Source: Solea solea
Taxonomy: Eukaryota > Chordata > Actinopteri > Pleuronectiformes > Soleidae
Assembly: GCF_958295425.1 (NCBI RefSeq)
Contig: NC_081142.1
Location: 18,507,284 to 18,571,283 of the forward strand
DNA length: 64,000 nucleotides
Reading direction: 5' to 3'
Shown here: piece by piece, positions 52,901 through 60,237 of the stretch
Layout of the letters: every line of letters begins with the position of its first letter
Numbering within the stretch: the stretch's first letter is position 1
Position numbers and translations under genes: made by a program
The notes under the pieces: generated by a model
Told to the model about the DNA's origin: nothing
What the model saw: only the letters and a program-made list of their open reading frames with translations
Database searches by the model: none

Positions 52901-55671
52901 CAAAGCAAGCCGATCCACTTTTCTATATTGATAAGAGCATTAAAATGAGAAGAAATAATGGGACATTTAGAATAGATAAAAATGTGTGATTAATTAACAT
53001 TAATGCGATTAATCGCGATTAAATATTTTAATTGTTTGACAGCACTAATAAAAACATACAGTTGTTGCGTAAACTGTGAAGCAAATCTTCTTAAGCATGT
53101 TCTTATTTCAAATGGGAACACCACAGACATGCAGTAGATGCACGTGTGACATTTCCATATCTATACATATATCAGTTTCCCATAGCCTTTGTCCACACAA
53201 CCTTGGACTGACTTCTTCCTGCTGCACACAAGGCCAAAATAACACCCAGCTCCATTCACTGCTGTGCTCATTTTCACTACGCTGTTATCTATAGTCAGGT
53301 GATAATGAGGCGCCCAATTCTCATGATCCTACTATGTTTCCTATGTGTTTAACACAGTCTTATTACAGCACCGTTCCGTTTAGAGGAGGCAGCAAGCAAG
53401 ACCACGTGTGTGGCTATGTTTGAACGCCGCTAACTAAAGAAAGGTGATGTCAATCTACTGGCATCCTTGCACACACACACACACACACACACAGAGAGAA
53501 ACTTCAACTCGTCTGAAATGTTCAGTATATGCATCCATGTGTGTCCATGTCATCTCTGCGTTCCACGATCACAGCTGATGCTGTCCATGAGAGAGCTGTT
53601 TATTAGGCTTCAGTGTACTGAAGACGGAAATCTGTTTTAAACGGCAACATCTCAGTGGTGTGGTTGTTAAAAACCTTGCGTTTATGTATTAAAACATGTC
53701 CTGAAAAATACAACGCCAATGTAATTTGGTGGGTTTATACTACTTCTGTGAAGAGTGGCGTGTGTACCTGGTATTCCTTATGTTGTGGGGACCTAAATCT
53801 GTTTACACAGTCACATTATGGGGACTTGTCTTTCTTATGGGGAACAAAATAAAGTCCCTATAATGTACATTTTAAGGTGTAGACTCAGGGTTAGGATTAG
53901 GCCAGTAGTAATTTTGGTTAAAGGAATACTTCACCGATTTGCATTTAGCTTTGTATTACTAGAATAGGGCTAGTATTTTGGAAAAATTGTGCTTCCCGAC
54001 CTCAGTTTCCTCTTAGTTGAGAAATATCTTCATTTTTTTTTGGTTACGTGTGTGACACTTGATCCTGTTAGTGTAACTGTTAGCAAAGATGGCGGACACT
54101 GTTTACATTCTGGGAATGAGGTCTAAGAAGTGCTGAGTTTCAAGCCTCGGACCAAGTGTCACTGGTGGGCACGTAACAAAAAAAAAAGAATGAAGATATT
54201 TCTCGACTCGGGGGAAACTGAGGTTGGGAAGCACACTTTTCCAAAAATACTAGCCCTATTCTAGTAATACAAAGCTAAATGCAAATCAGTGAAGTATTCC
54301 TTTACGGTTAGAGTAAGTTTGGGAAATGAATGTAAGTCAATGAAATGTCCTCTGAAGTCATGGAAACCTGTGTGTGTGTGTGTTTGGGGAACAGGGGTTT
54401 AAAGCAGCAGCAGCAGCAGCATCGGGGCTCTTTAAACTAATGCACTGAGTGAGATTGTCTCACTTTTCATGTGTTTGCATACCCATGTCCTCGCAATGGC
54501 AACTCAAATACAGATGGCATCGAGTGACGAGGCAAAGGCCACGCCGGGGGTTCACGTGATGGGCTCTTTACCCTGTACGTGATTGGACGACAGCTGCGAC
54601 AAAGAGGCGAGAGCATGCAAAGGTCTCACAGTGCCAGGAGAAAACACACACACACACACACACAGAGTAATCCACAGGGTGTAAATAGAACTTGAGTACA
54701 AGCACTCTGGGCATGTCTCAGTATCTCTAGTGGGACATAATCACTGTGCACTAGAGATAAATCCTCTGAGACTCCACTCAGCTGTTGAGAAATGCTGCTG
54801 TTGTTGCAAAATTAATTTCATTTGTCAAAGCAAAAAAGCAGCTAATGTTCTCTCTTTAAACAACATTGATTTGTTTTATATATAGAGATAGAGAGCTGCA
54901 CAACTACCATAATAATACTTCAACAAAAGTGTCAAGAACAAGGTATCCTGAGCATCCAGGACACGGATTTATTCATTTCATATAAGGAATCGCAGACGAC
55001 ACGTTTGCTTTATCGAAATTGCGTGACGGTTTGTGCCATCGTAAAAAATGACAACAGTTTCTGAAAGCTGAGAAGTTGCATGTCAAAGCCAACGTGTGGT
55101 TATTACAGTAATGTTCTGTTGCAGGAAGCCGGCGAATCAGCGTCTTTGTCACCAGAGAGGAAAGAGTTGGAAAAACGCCTGTGCATATTTTCCAATTTTG
55201 ACTCAATCAAATGTTATTTAAAATATGTTTTATACTGTTCAAATTTAACACGCACATTCTGGTGATTAAACTATTGGTTTTTCTACATTTCAAATTGTTA
55301 AAACACTATTTTAGCATGCAGTAAATTGTAAATAACTGCTAGATATTGAAAGTGATTCTGGAAAAATGCAAAAAAAAAAAGCAAAAAAAGTTCAGACGGA
55401 CATTTTGAGGCTAAATAAAGAAAAACTATAAACTTTTTCCAGTTTTTTTCTCGTTAGTTGCTGCATTATTGCCCATGGACCAGCCTCTCGTCCTCTTGGC
55501 ATTGATAGCAGCTGAAACTAAGCCTGATATCACTCGCATGGAGCAGGGCAGTGAGAGCCAGAGAGACAGAAAGAGAGGTAAATGTTTGCCGTGTCTGTCT
55601 GCTGGGTTTCACCAGCTCCATCCATCTTCTTATCTCCACACAACATGAGAACACACACAAGGGCTCTCTCA

Positions 55672-55706
<35 letters not shown>

Positions 55707-57752
55707 GTGAATAGCGTTGAGGGACAAGTGGACAAGCAGAGTATTCTTCCTCCTATTCAGAGCAGCCGTCAGAGACCGGCTGTTGCCCGCAGCAACAACA
55801 CTTTGCTGCGGATACGTACTGAATGTAAACATTCTCCGTCCCTCGTTCTCTCATTGGCCGCGAACAAAACCCGATTATTGCGGCGACAGAGGCCGACAGA
55901 GGGAGAAAGACAGCCGAGAGTTGTAACAAAGTTTGCTGCTGCTCCCTCGGAGAGTTTGCTCTCACACTCTGTCGAGCGTCAGTTGTTTGTTTGGCCGGCC
56001 ACTGCGGCGCCTCACAAAATAAACTGGCCTCACACCACTGCCCTGACACAAACTCGGCATTTCATGATGAACCCACAAAGTGAGAATTGACAGGGGGGCA
56101 ACAAGCACTTGACAGAACTGTTGAAAACACCAACATCACCAGCACTTTTACACTCCCATGGATTTGGGTTCTTGAATGAGCCAAAGGAACCTCTCTCTTG
56201 TCATATAGTGACATGAAAAAAAAGAGAAAAATCTGTTTTATAACGTCCAGACTGAAGTCATTTTTGGATCAATGCAAAAGTTTTATTTAAAATTAAAATA
56301 ACAAAAAAAACCATTTCTCAATCAGCTGATAACTTTGCAGATTTGACAAAATGGTTTCAGCAAAATCGCAATACAGCCTACTGCAATTTTCAATATTTCT
56401 TAAAGCCAAAATGTGTCAAATTACCTATTTAGATTAAATATTGTCCTGGCCTACATACATTATATGCTACAAACATCTCAAATATCACACAGTAATTATT
56501 TTTAAACATGTTATTCAAATGAAAACATGAACAACGATGTAAAAATTACCATTCCAGAACAAATATTTTCATAATCGATTAATCTGTCGATTATTTTCAC
56601 GATTAATCGAGTAATCATTTGGTCCATAAAATGTCAGAAAACTTTAAAAACATTGATCAGTGTTTGTCAAACCTGAAAATCATGATGTTATCGAATGTCT
56701 TGTTTTTGTCCACAAACCAAAATGATTGAGTTTTAATGATTTCTTTGTTATACGGAACAAAGAAACGAAGAAAATATTCACATTTAAGAAGCTGAAACAA
56801 TCAGAAATCTTGTTTTAATCATGAAAAAAGCTTCAAACCTATTCATTGATTATCAAAATAGATGAAGATTCATTTAGTAATCGATTAATAGTTTCAGCCT
56901 TATACCATTCCCTCTCATATCACAATTTCAGTCAAAATAATTGCAATTAGATAAATTGCACCCTAGTTTCACCACCTGTTGAAATGTAAAAAAAAAAAAA
57001 AAACTATTAGCTCTACCAAGTTGGTTATTTGGTTATCCCCACATTCAGTTTTTTTCCCCCGTTTCCAATATCAATAATCAATAATCTCCTTTACCTTGAT
57101 AGGCCTTGGTGTGTCCGGCGATCAGGTACTTGAGCTCAAAGCTGTAAGACTGCATCTTCTGCTGCGTCTCACTGCGAACAGCCGCCATGTAGCTGTCCTC
57201 CATCTTACTTGTGCAGCACGTGGGCCCGGGGTGGACGCACACTCGGAGAGACTCACCTGAAACGTGCAGACGGGGGACATAACTTCAGACTTGTTCAGTT
57301 CACAGTGGAAAAAAAAGATGGTAAAATCTCATCTGAAACAAAACACTGGGTGGCAGGAAAATGTTCCATCAAGTCTGTGTGTTTTTAAACCTTTACTTTG
57401 ACCTTTGTTTAACATTTTCAAACACAGCCACCAGTTTCTGATGAAATATTTATGGGAAAAAAAAAAAATCAGAATGACTTCCACATCTTGACAAAAGTCA
57501 AATAAAGTATTCGGAGCAAGTGAAAATAATAATGTCCTGATCAGGGAGGATCTCATTTCTGAAGTTCATGTATGTAAAGGTTATAGGTTACAGTTGTGGT
57601 GAAGGCATTAACTGGTTATGGTTAAGTTATGGAGATGATGTTTTAATTAGGCTGTACAAATGAAGTGTCCGAACAAGAACAGCTGTGCAAGCCTGTATAA
57701 TATGACAGCGGGTCTGCAGGGACCTGATATGATGACATGCAGACATGCACAC

Positions 57753-57786
<34 letters not shown>

Positions 57787-57877
57787 TACCGTAAGCAAAG
57801 CTGTCAAGCAGCTGACTGAGATCAAAGGAGAGAGTGAGCGAGATGAAAGAAAGGGACTGTCACCTAAATCTGACACA

Positions 57878-57911
<34 letters not shown>

Positions 57912-60237
57912 GTTGCATTCATTGTGAGGACACTAAGACATAACGCATTCCATAGCCACTTACGCTAACTTTAAAGGAATACTTCACCTATTTGCATTTA
58001 GCTTTGTATTACTAGAATAGGGGAAAAATAGTATTGAAAAAGTGTCCTTCCCAACCTCAGTTGAGAAATATCTTCATATCTGAAGGCTTGAACCTTCAAC
58101 GCTAATTCCACACTTCTTAGACCCACTCGTAGGGGGGACGGGACCTCATTCCCAGAATGTAAACAGTGTCCGCCATCTTTGCTAGCAGTTACACTAACAG
58201 GACCAAGTGTCACTGGTGGGCACGTAACAAAGAAAAGAATGAAGATATTTCTCAACTCTGGGGAAACTGAGGTTGGGAAGCACCATTTTTCAAAAATACT
58301 AACCCTATTCTAGTAATACAAAGCTAAATGCAAATAGGTGAAGTATTCCTTTAACCATCACAACCCAATGCTAGCCTTGCCCTTAAAACCATGTCCTCAC
58401 TCCCTATGGTTTATACGTTTCTTTTGGTCTTCACAAAGACACACATACAAGAACACACACACACACACACACACACACAGACCTGTGTCAGACTCTGAGC
58501 TATTTTTATTATTACAGGCAGATCATAGGGGACATTACTGACATAAGTACTATTCATTTGTAATTCCATGATTCATTTCTCAATTGCAATTATGAAATCC
58601 CACACACACACTTCATCAGGGTGTCGACATGGAGGCTTGGGGCCAAACTGCACCACCATGACACTACATTAAAGGCATTTAAACGGTTCAAAAGACGGTG
58701 CCATGGAGTTTTTCGAGGGAATTTATGTCTTAAAAAGACAAAGAGCACCTCTTACTGACCTAATGTGAGTCCAAGAATCACTCACACCCATAGTTTGAGT
58801 TAAGCTTATATGTCCATTTTCACAGAAGATCAGCAAAGACCTGGTGATGTTGTTTGAAGCTGGTGCACTCACAGCCTACTGTGCTATCAGCAACCACAAC
58901 ACTTAATAATCGATGAATCAACTAAATAACTGACTAATCGATTTGTTGTTTGGCCCATAAAATGTCAAAAAAAAAAATTAAAATGTCCATCAGTGTCTCT
59001 CAAATCTTGTAAATGATAATATTCTCAAATGTCTTAATCAAAATTCGTAGTAGTAGGGACTAGGGAGCGAAGAAAGCAGAAAAAAAAAAATAATCACAGA
59101 ACTCTGCATCATCCACTCCACCACCATTAAGTTGCCAGGAGTTTTCACATTTGGTCACAGTGATAATGTGCAGAAAACAGCATGGTTTTAACATGATCGA
59201 CAGCTTTGATTTGTACAGATTCAGGAATAATATCTATCCATTAAGTGTTGGCTTATGCACCACTGTGTTTGTCTAGACATGATCCAGAACTTTAATTCAA
59301 CAAAATGTGACTAGGATTTTCCACTGGTCAGTGAAGTATCAGGGTCTCTATACTGTGCAGGTGTGTTCACTTCCAAGTTCTGCATTTTAAAACCTCAGTA
59401 TTATTACCAGTCACACATTTAAAGCATTAATTAATGGACTCTTTTTTTTTTACATTGCTGCTTATATTTGTTTTTCTGTTGTTTAAAAATGTACTATAGA
59501 AATACACTTTAACTTAACATACTATGATAAATTGCATAATTGTATGAACTGAACTAATTTCTTAGACGTTTTAATTTAAAACACTGCATTGTGCTTTGTA
59601 ACTTATCATGTGTCTGATATATATATATTATCATCAGGATTCTGATTCTCAGTAAAGCATGTACATATTATGCTCAAGCAGGTCTTAAATAATCCTGGTG
59701 TAACAGCAGCCATTTTCTACATTAAGTAGTCAGGCAAACACAGGTGTTACCTATGACACTAATTAGTGTTCCTTTTTAGATTTAAGAGAGTTAGAGTCCA
59801 TAATGGTGTCTTTTTGTTAATTTAATTTGTAATACTACATCCATGTGGCCTGTATTTTCTTGTTGTGTTCTGATAAATGGGTTTGGAAAATAATCATATG
59901 GTTATTATAGTATTGCTAAAACAACAAATCTACGACTTTCGCTCAGTATTTCCCCTTCAAATATAGTTTAACAACTTCAAAACTCTGCCCCAGCACCTGA
60001 ATAACTGTGTCGAGTTCACCTCCGAGTGCTGGTTCTCCATCATCCCTGCAGTGACTGACCTGTTCCCGGTGTCTCCGGTACCAGCTCCACTGGGCCGATC
60101 TGGCGCATCATGTAGGCTGTCTTCACCTCATGACAGCTGCCCGTGTCGGCTGACTCACAGCCCGACTGCGCAACGAGAGCAAAGTGCAGTACAATCACCC
60201 GAAACAAGTCCACGCGTTGTGAGGCTGCACGGAACAT
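12464..60237 (-). CDS. gpc5: Glypican of the GPC3/GPC5 class, closest to glypican-5 (complete gene, ten coding exons)
   Basis: GPI-anchored heparan sulfate proteoglycan core protein at the cell surface; family members tune Wnt, Hedgehog, BMP and FGF signalling. Coding exons: 60060-60237, 57095-57256, 50976-51517, 49406-49588, 46971-47134, 46009-46131, 37611-37731, 30816-30957, 14396-14505 and 12464-12565. Together they give 1827 nt, 608 residues, with no in-frame stop before the end; human GPC3 and GPC5 are about 570-580. Seen in order: signal peptide (1-30), [10 protein letters not shown] (71-80), LFPLVY (176-181), [10 protein letters not shown] (267-276), MRGCL (290-294), TCWSG (441-445), Ser-Gly sites within an acidic stretch (518-535), a further SSSG (545-548), and a leucine-rich GPI signal (to 608). 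[13 protein letters not shown] and [12 protein letters not shown] resemble GPC5 more than GPC3. Which teleost paralogue it is cannot be fixed here; linkage to a gpc1-like gene suggests a third copy such as gpc5c. Confidence 0.92.
13400..13620 (+). repeat. 58-bp tandem repeat, about 3.5 copies
   Basis: The unit includes GTTTGTTAGCTTTAGCCC and CTCGTAGTTTTCCCCTC. Two units near 13444-13560 are almost identical; the outer copies are shorter or diverged (TTCTGTTAGTAG in the last). Confidence 0.85.
13984..14017. repeat. Perfect 15-bp inverted repeat (hairpin)
   Basis: AAAATTAAGTTTAAT at 13984-13998 and its exact reverse complement at 14003-14017, separated by four bases. Purely AT-rich apart from one G:C pair per arm. 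Confidence 0.85.
14396..14505 (-). CDS. gpc5: gpc5-like coding exon 9: C-terminal linker (residues 539-575)
   Basis: 110 nt, acceptor CCGTTTAG|GAGAAG and donor CCACAG|GTAGGT. The phases fit: G from exon 8 completes GGA, and the exon ends at phase 0. It encodes [13 protein letters not shown], another candidate attachment Ser-Gly in an acidic context, then a Pro/His-rich stretch ([12 protein letters not shown]). That stretch has no counterpart I recognise in mammalian GPC3 or GPC5. It is 16 kb from exon 8, so an additional small exon between them cannot be excluded. Confidence 0.8.
15004..15165 (+). repeat. CA-bordered interspersed repeat copy
   Basis: Starts CACACACACACATTCTTGCAG and has GACGTGCACTGAATTCCATT, AGGACCAGAATTTGGTCTAC and GGTCCTGGACA. 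The order matches the longer copy at 20496-20850. Confidence 0.6.
18541..18700 (+). repeat. Interspersed repeat of the TATCGTATTGTGAGGTACCC type
   Basis: Runs of TGTATCGCTATATGATTG and GTATCGTATTGTGAGGTACC, ending GTGATTCCCACTCCTA. This end phrase is common at the edge of dispersed fish repeats. The exact family was not recognised. Confidence 0.4.
20496..20850 (+). repeat. Long (CA)n plus CA-bordered interspersed repeat
   Basis: A (CA)n run of about 29 units (20496-20555) leads into GGCTTGTGCAGCTATTCTTC. TAACC-rich sequence, TTTTGGTCTCCATGAGGACT, GGTCCTGACAAGGTCAGTG and a second CA-rich run near 20832-20852 follow. This is the clearest full copy of the family in the window. Confidence 0.75.
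22094..22117 (+). repeat. Uninterrupted run of 24 G
   Basis: Homopolymer G run within intron 8, so C in the transcript. Length in an assembly is unreliable for such runs. A second G-rich stretch lies near 23579-23600. Confidence 0.9.
25875..25963. repeat. Short foldback repeat (89 bp)
   Basis: TAGGGATGTATACTGA at the left end is mirrored by a right end whose reverse complement reads TAGGGATGTGTACTGAGGAC. Between them lie GGTCGGTACCAGG and a partly matching arm. It looks like a tiny deleted MITE. No clear target duplication is visible. Confidence 0.45.
27790..27985 (+). repeat. LINE 3'-tail fragment
   Basis: Ends ATCTCAGTGGGACCTTCCTGGCC then AAATAAAGGATAAATCAAA. The form (gggaccttcctggttaaataaaggttaaat) is a recurrent 3' end of fish non-LTR elements. 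There is no coding part. Confidence 0.5.
28678..28872 (-). mobile_element. tRNA-derived SINE, minus orientation
   Basis: Read on the minus strand it starts GTGGTAGAGTGAGTCG and has the B-box-like GGGTTCAATTCC. Then come CATTGGGCAAGACACTTACA and CAGGTTGCTCCTGACGGC. A second copy with the same layout is at 47175-47372. Confidence 0.6.
29546..29582 (+). repeat. (GA)n / (GGGA)n microsatellite
   Basis: GAGAGAGA run passing into GGGAGGGAGGGA units. It accounts for the open frames on both strands at this place. Confidence 0.9.
29871..30482. mobile_element. Foldback MITE-like element, about 610 bp
   Basis: The left end AGCGCTTTTCCACC...CACTACATAGTCCCGGCTCG corresponds to the reverse complement of the right end GTGCTGGGACCGTATAGTGG followed by CAAAGCACCA. 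An inner arm (GGTACTATTGCTAATGGAAA) repeats the same inverted pattern. The element lacks coding capacity. Its superfamily is uncertain. Confidence 0.55.
30816..30957 (-). CDS. gpc5: gpc5-like coding exon 8: heparan sulfate attachment region (residues 492-538)
   Basis: 142 nt, phase 0 in and phase 1 out, acceptor TTTATTTAG|GGGC and donor AGATGG|GTGAGT. It encodes [20 protein letters not shown] and then [19 protein letters not shown]. Ser-Gly dipeptides beside acidic residues (S521-G522, S534-G535) are the likely glycosaminoglycan attachment points. The CDDEDGC block is nearly identical to that of GPC5 (GDCDDEDGC) and also close to GPC3. Confidence 0.93.
32726..32751. repeat. GCTAGC-type palindrome
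   Basis: GCTAGCTAGCT, four central bases (CGAT), then AGCTAGCTAGC: the 11-bp arms are exact inverted complements. Confidence 0.85.
34442..34491 (+). repeat. (CA)n microsatellite
   Basis: About 24 uninterrupted CA units within intron 7. Confidence 0.9.
35221..35372 (+). mobile_element. tRNA-derived SINE with UnaL2-like tail
   Basis: The head GAGTGGCTCAGTGGTTAAGAC is an A-box-like tRNA start, and GGTCGCAAGTTCGATTAC is B-box-like. The tail is TAAGTCGCTTTGGATAAAAG followed by CGTCTGCTAAATG and direct repeats of TGTAA. That stem-loop and the TGTAA repeats are features of the eel UnaL2 LINE and its partner SINEs, so a LINE2-clade reverse transcriptase probably mobilised it. It looks near full length and young. 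Confidence 0.75.
35770..36190 (+). repeat. CA-bordered interspersed repeat, two adjoining partial copies
   Basis: The first part has TAGTGAGAACCCTAAGAGAC and CTAGCCCCTTACACTAACC with TAACCC motifs. The second begins CACACAAAAGTTTGCACAGC and runs to GGTCCTGACAAGGTC near 36140-36155. Confidence 0.55.
37611..37731 (-). CDS. gpc5: gpc5-like coding exon 7 (residues 451-491)
   Basis: 121 nt, acceptor GTCTCTAG|TTATCC and donor ACACAG|GTAGAG, ending in phase 0. It encodes [20 protein letters not shown] and [16 protein letters not shown]. This matches the glypican segment NPEVKVKGxDPVINQIIDKLKHxxQLL before the attachment region. Residue S451 is split across the intron. Confidence 0.92.
42826..43109 (+). 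repeat. AATCGATTA-type interspersed element
   Basis: Starts GAGCTGAAACAATTAATCG and ends with AATAATCGACAGATTATTTT and GTTGCAGCTC, so the ends are inverted relative to each other. The middle carries TTTGTGGACAAAACAAGACA. Related copies on the minus strand are at about 56560-56900 and 61470-61795, with partial ones near 50265-50612 and 58895-59100. No coding capacity; a MITE-like element is the simplest reading. Confidence 0.65.
44700..44935 (+). repeat. Dispersed element ending GTGTAGACTTTTTATATCC
   Basis: Opens with GTGTGCACACTTATGCAACC. It contains ATAGGTCACATTAAAGGTGG and AACAGGGGTGTGTAGACTTT. This phrase order is that of a common non-coding fish repeat; its class is not certain. Confidence 0.5.
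46009..46131 (-). CDS. gpc5: gpc5-like coding exon 6 (residues 410-450)
   Basis: 123 nt, acceptor TTCCTCAG|GGAG and donor CAGAGAG|GTATGT. It encodes [20 protein letters not shown], then CES and [11 protein letters not shown]. The [11 protein letters not shown]...TCWSG layout matches FISFYSALPGYIC...LCWNG of GPC3. The two cysteines and the CW motif are invariant in the family. Confidence 0.93.
46132..46970 (-). other. gpc5-like intron 5 (0.8 kb)
   Basis: AT-rich. It includes a fragment of a dispersed repeat near 46470-46500 (GTCTCAAACTCAAATGACCC). Nothing else was recognised. Confidence 0.75.
46971..47134 (-). CDS. gpc5: gpc5-like coding exon 5 (residues 356-409)
   Basis: 164 nt, phase 0 in and phase 2 out, acceptor CCTCAG|GTGGAG and donor CCAGAG|GTGAGT. 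It starts [12 protein letters not shown], the conserved Cys after exon 4. The rest is a poorly conserved linker rich in Thr, Ser and Ala with a sequon (HNATL). GPC3 carries its proprotein convertase site in this linker (RQYR); here I see no clear RxxR. Confidence 0.88.
47175..47372 (-). mobile_element. tRNA-derived SINE, minus orientation
   Basis: Minus-strand head GCTGTGGTTCAGTAGGTAG, B-box-like GGGTTCAATCCCC, then CAATGTCCCTTCACCAGAC. Same layout as the copy at 28678-28872. Inserted about 40 bp upstream (transcript sense) of exon 5. Confidence 0.6.
48031..48242. repeat. Palindromic AT-rich repeat
   Basis: Outer arms of 41 bp (48031-48071 and 48202-48242) are inverted complements with very few mismatches; they carry TTGGTATTTATG and GATACGTTTA. 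Inside them come partly complementary TGTGTGTG and CACACACA stretches. The centre is a long (TA)n run (about 48096-48168). The whole forms a potential cruciform or hairpin of about 212 bp. Confidence 0.85.
48330..48625 (+). repeat. LINE 3'-end fragment
   Basis: Carries TTTTAAAACCCATTTTTACTC and ends CAGCACTTTGTTTCAGCTG with TTTATGAATAAAGTTGGATT. This is the form of fish LINE 3' UTRs ending in GGATTGGATTGG repeats. No coding remnant. Confidence 0.55.
49406..49588 (-). CDS. gpc5: gpc5-like coding exon 4 (residues 295-355)
   Basis: 183 nt, phase 0 at both ends, acceptor CTTAG|GTCGGG and donor CCACA|GTAAGT. It encodes [18 protein letters not shown] and [19 protein letters not shown]. This aligns with the region between the MRGCL motif and the next conserved Cys in GPC3/5 (YWREYILSLEEL ... 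STIHDSIQYVQKNA), with identity mainly in the helix pattern. Confidence 0.9.
49589..50975 (-). other. gpc5-like intron 3 (1.4 kb)
   Basis: Contains an (ATT)n run (about 49938-50007) and a diverged AATCG-type repeat (about 50265-50612). No other feature was recognised. Confidence 0.8.
50976..51517 (-). CDS. gpc5: gpc5-like coding exon 3 (residues 114-294)
   Basis: The large core exon, 542 nt. Acceptor TGTCACAG|ACACC, donor ATGTCTG|GTAAG. It begins [17 protein letters not shown] and contains [44 protein letters not shown] and NIMRGCL. N-glycosylation sequons are at NLTS (125), NMSL (191) and NATE (249); the last matches the NTTD sequon in human GPC3 and GPC5. The MQYC..C.GL...RPC..LC pattern is the most GPC5-like part of the protein. 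Confidence 0.95.
52405..53047. mobile_element. Non-autonomous hAT-like element, 643 bp
   Basis: Terminal inverted repeats TAGTGCTGTCA (52405-52415) and TGACAGCACTA (53037-53047). The left arm continues into a GCGTTATTAACGGCGTTAACG palindromic stretch; the right arm carries GCGATTAATCGCGATTAA. The flanking 8 bp (TAAAAAAC and ATAAAAAC) match at six positions, suggesting an 8-bp target duplication as in hAT elements. No transposase frame. Confidence 0.6.
53921..54302. mobile_element. Foldback MITE with TA target duplication, copy 1 (382 bp)
   Basis: Ends AAGGAATACTTCACC and its complement GTGAAGTATTCCTT, flanked by TA on both sides. Long arms of roughly 100 bp or more are inverted complements (TTTAGCTTTGTATTACTAGA on the left, mirrored on the right). 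The centre includes AAGATGGCGGACACTG. The TA duplication and lack of coding capacity fit a Tc1/mariner-type MITE. It interrupts a CA-bordered repeat. Confidence 0.8.
57095..57256 (-). CDS. gpc5: gpc5-like coding exon 2 (residues 60-113)
   Basis: Acceptor TTTCAG|GTGAGT and donor ATCAAG|GTAAAG. The exon is 162 nt, phase 1 at both ends. It encodes [19 protein letters not shown], the CxxxxPTCC cysteine cluster that distinguishes glypicans, then a helix ending [11 protein letters not shown]. Too short to show as a convincing open frame by itself, but the match to GPC3/5 exon 2 is clear. Confidence 0.92.
57257..60059 (-). other. gpc5-like intron 1 (2.8 kb)
   Basis: Holds facing (GT)n and (CA)n runs (57754-57783 and 57876-57905) and the second TA-flanked MITE (57974-58351) inside a CA-bordered repeat. 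(CA)n at 58451-58480 and a partial AATCG-type repeat (about 58895-59100) are also present. No other exon was recognised. Confidence 0.75.
57974..58351. mobile_element. Foldback MITE with TA target duplication, copy 2 (378 bp)
   Basis: Same ends as the copy at 53921-54302 (AAGGAATACTTCACC and complement) and TA on both flanks. The two differ by small deletions, notably in the left arm after ACTAGAATAGGG. The central part is reordered relative to copy 1 (CGCCATCTTTGCTAGCAG on the plus strand here), so one centre is inverted relative to the other. Confidence 0.8.
60060..60237 (-). CDS. gpc5: gpc5-like coding exon 1 (residues 1-59)
   Basis: ATG at 60237-60235. A hydrophobic stretch ([13 protein letters not shown]) is the signal peptide core. 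It is followed by [11 protein letters not shown] and LVPETPGT, the class-specific N-terminal cysteine block; human GPC3 has CHQVRSFF and WVPETP at the same place. The donor ACAG|GTCAGT at 60059 leaves one base, phase 1. Out of frame by 8 nt, a second ATG at 60245 opens a 16-codon upstream frame that overlaps this start. Confidence 0.9.

Larger units (their letters stand above)
51518..57094 (-). other. gpc5-like intron 2 (5.6 kb)
   Basis: Contains a hAT-like element (52405-53047), a CA-bordered repeat split by a foldback MITE (53760-54380, MITE 53921-54302) and (AGC)n at 54397-54422. Also present are (CA)n runs (53470-53493, 54644-54663, 55672-55704) and an AATCG-type repeat (56560-56900). No supported exon. 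Confidence 0.75.

Noticed and set aside
55551..56090. 179-codon plus-strand frame in intron 2
   Set aside because: Includes a (HT)n stretch from the CA microsatellite and lacks any family similarity.
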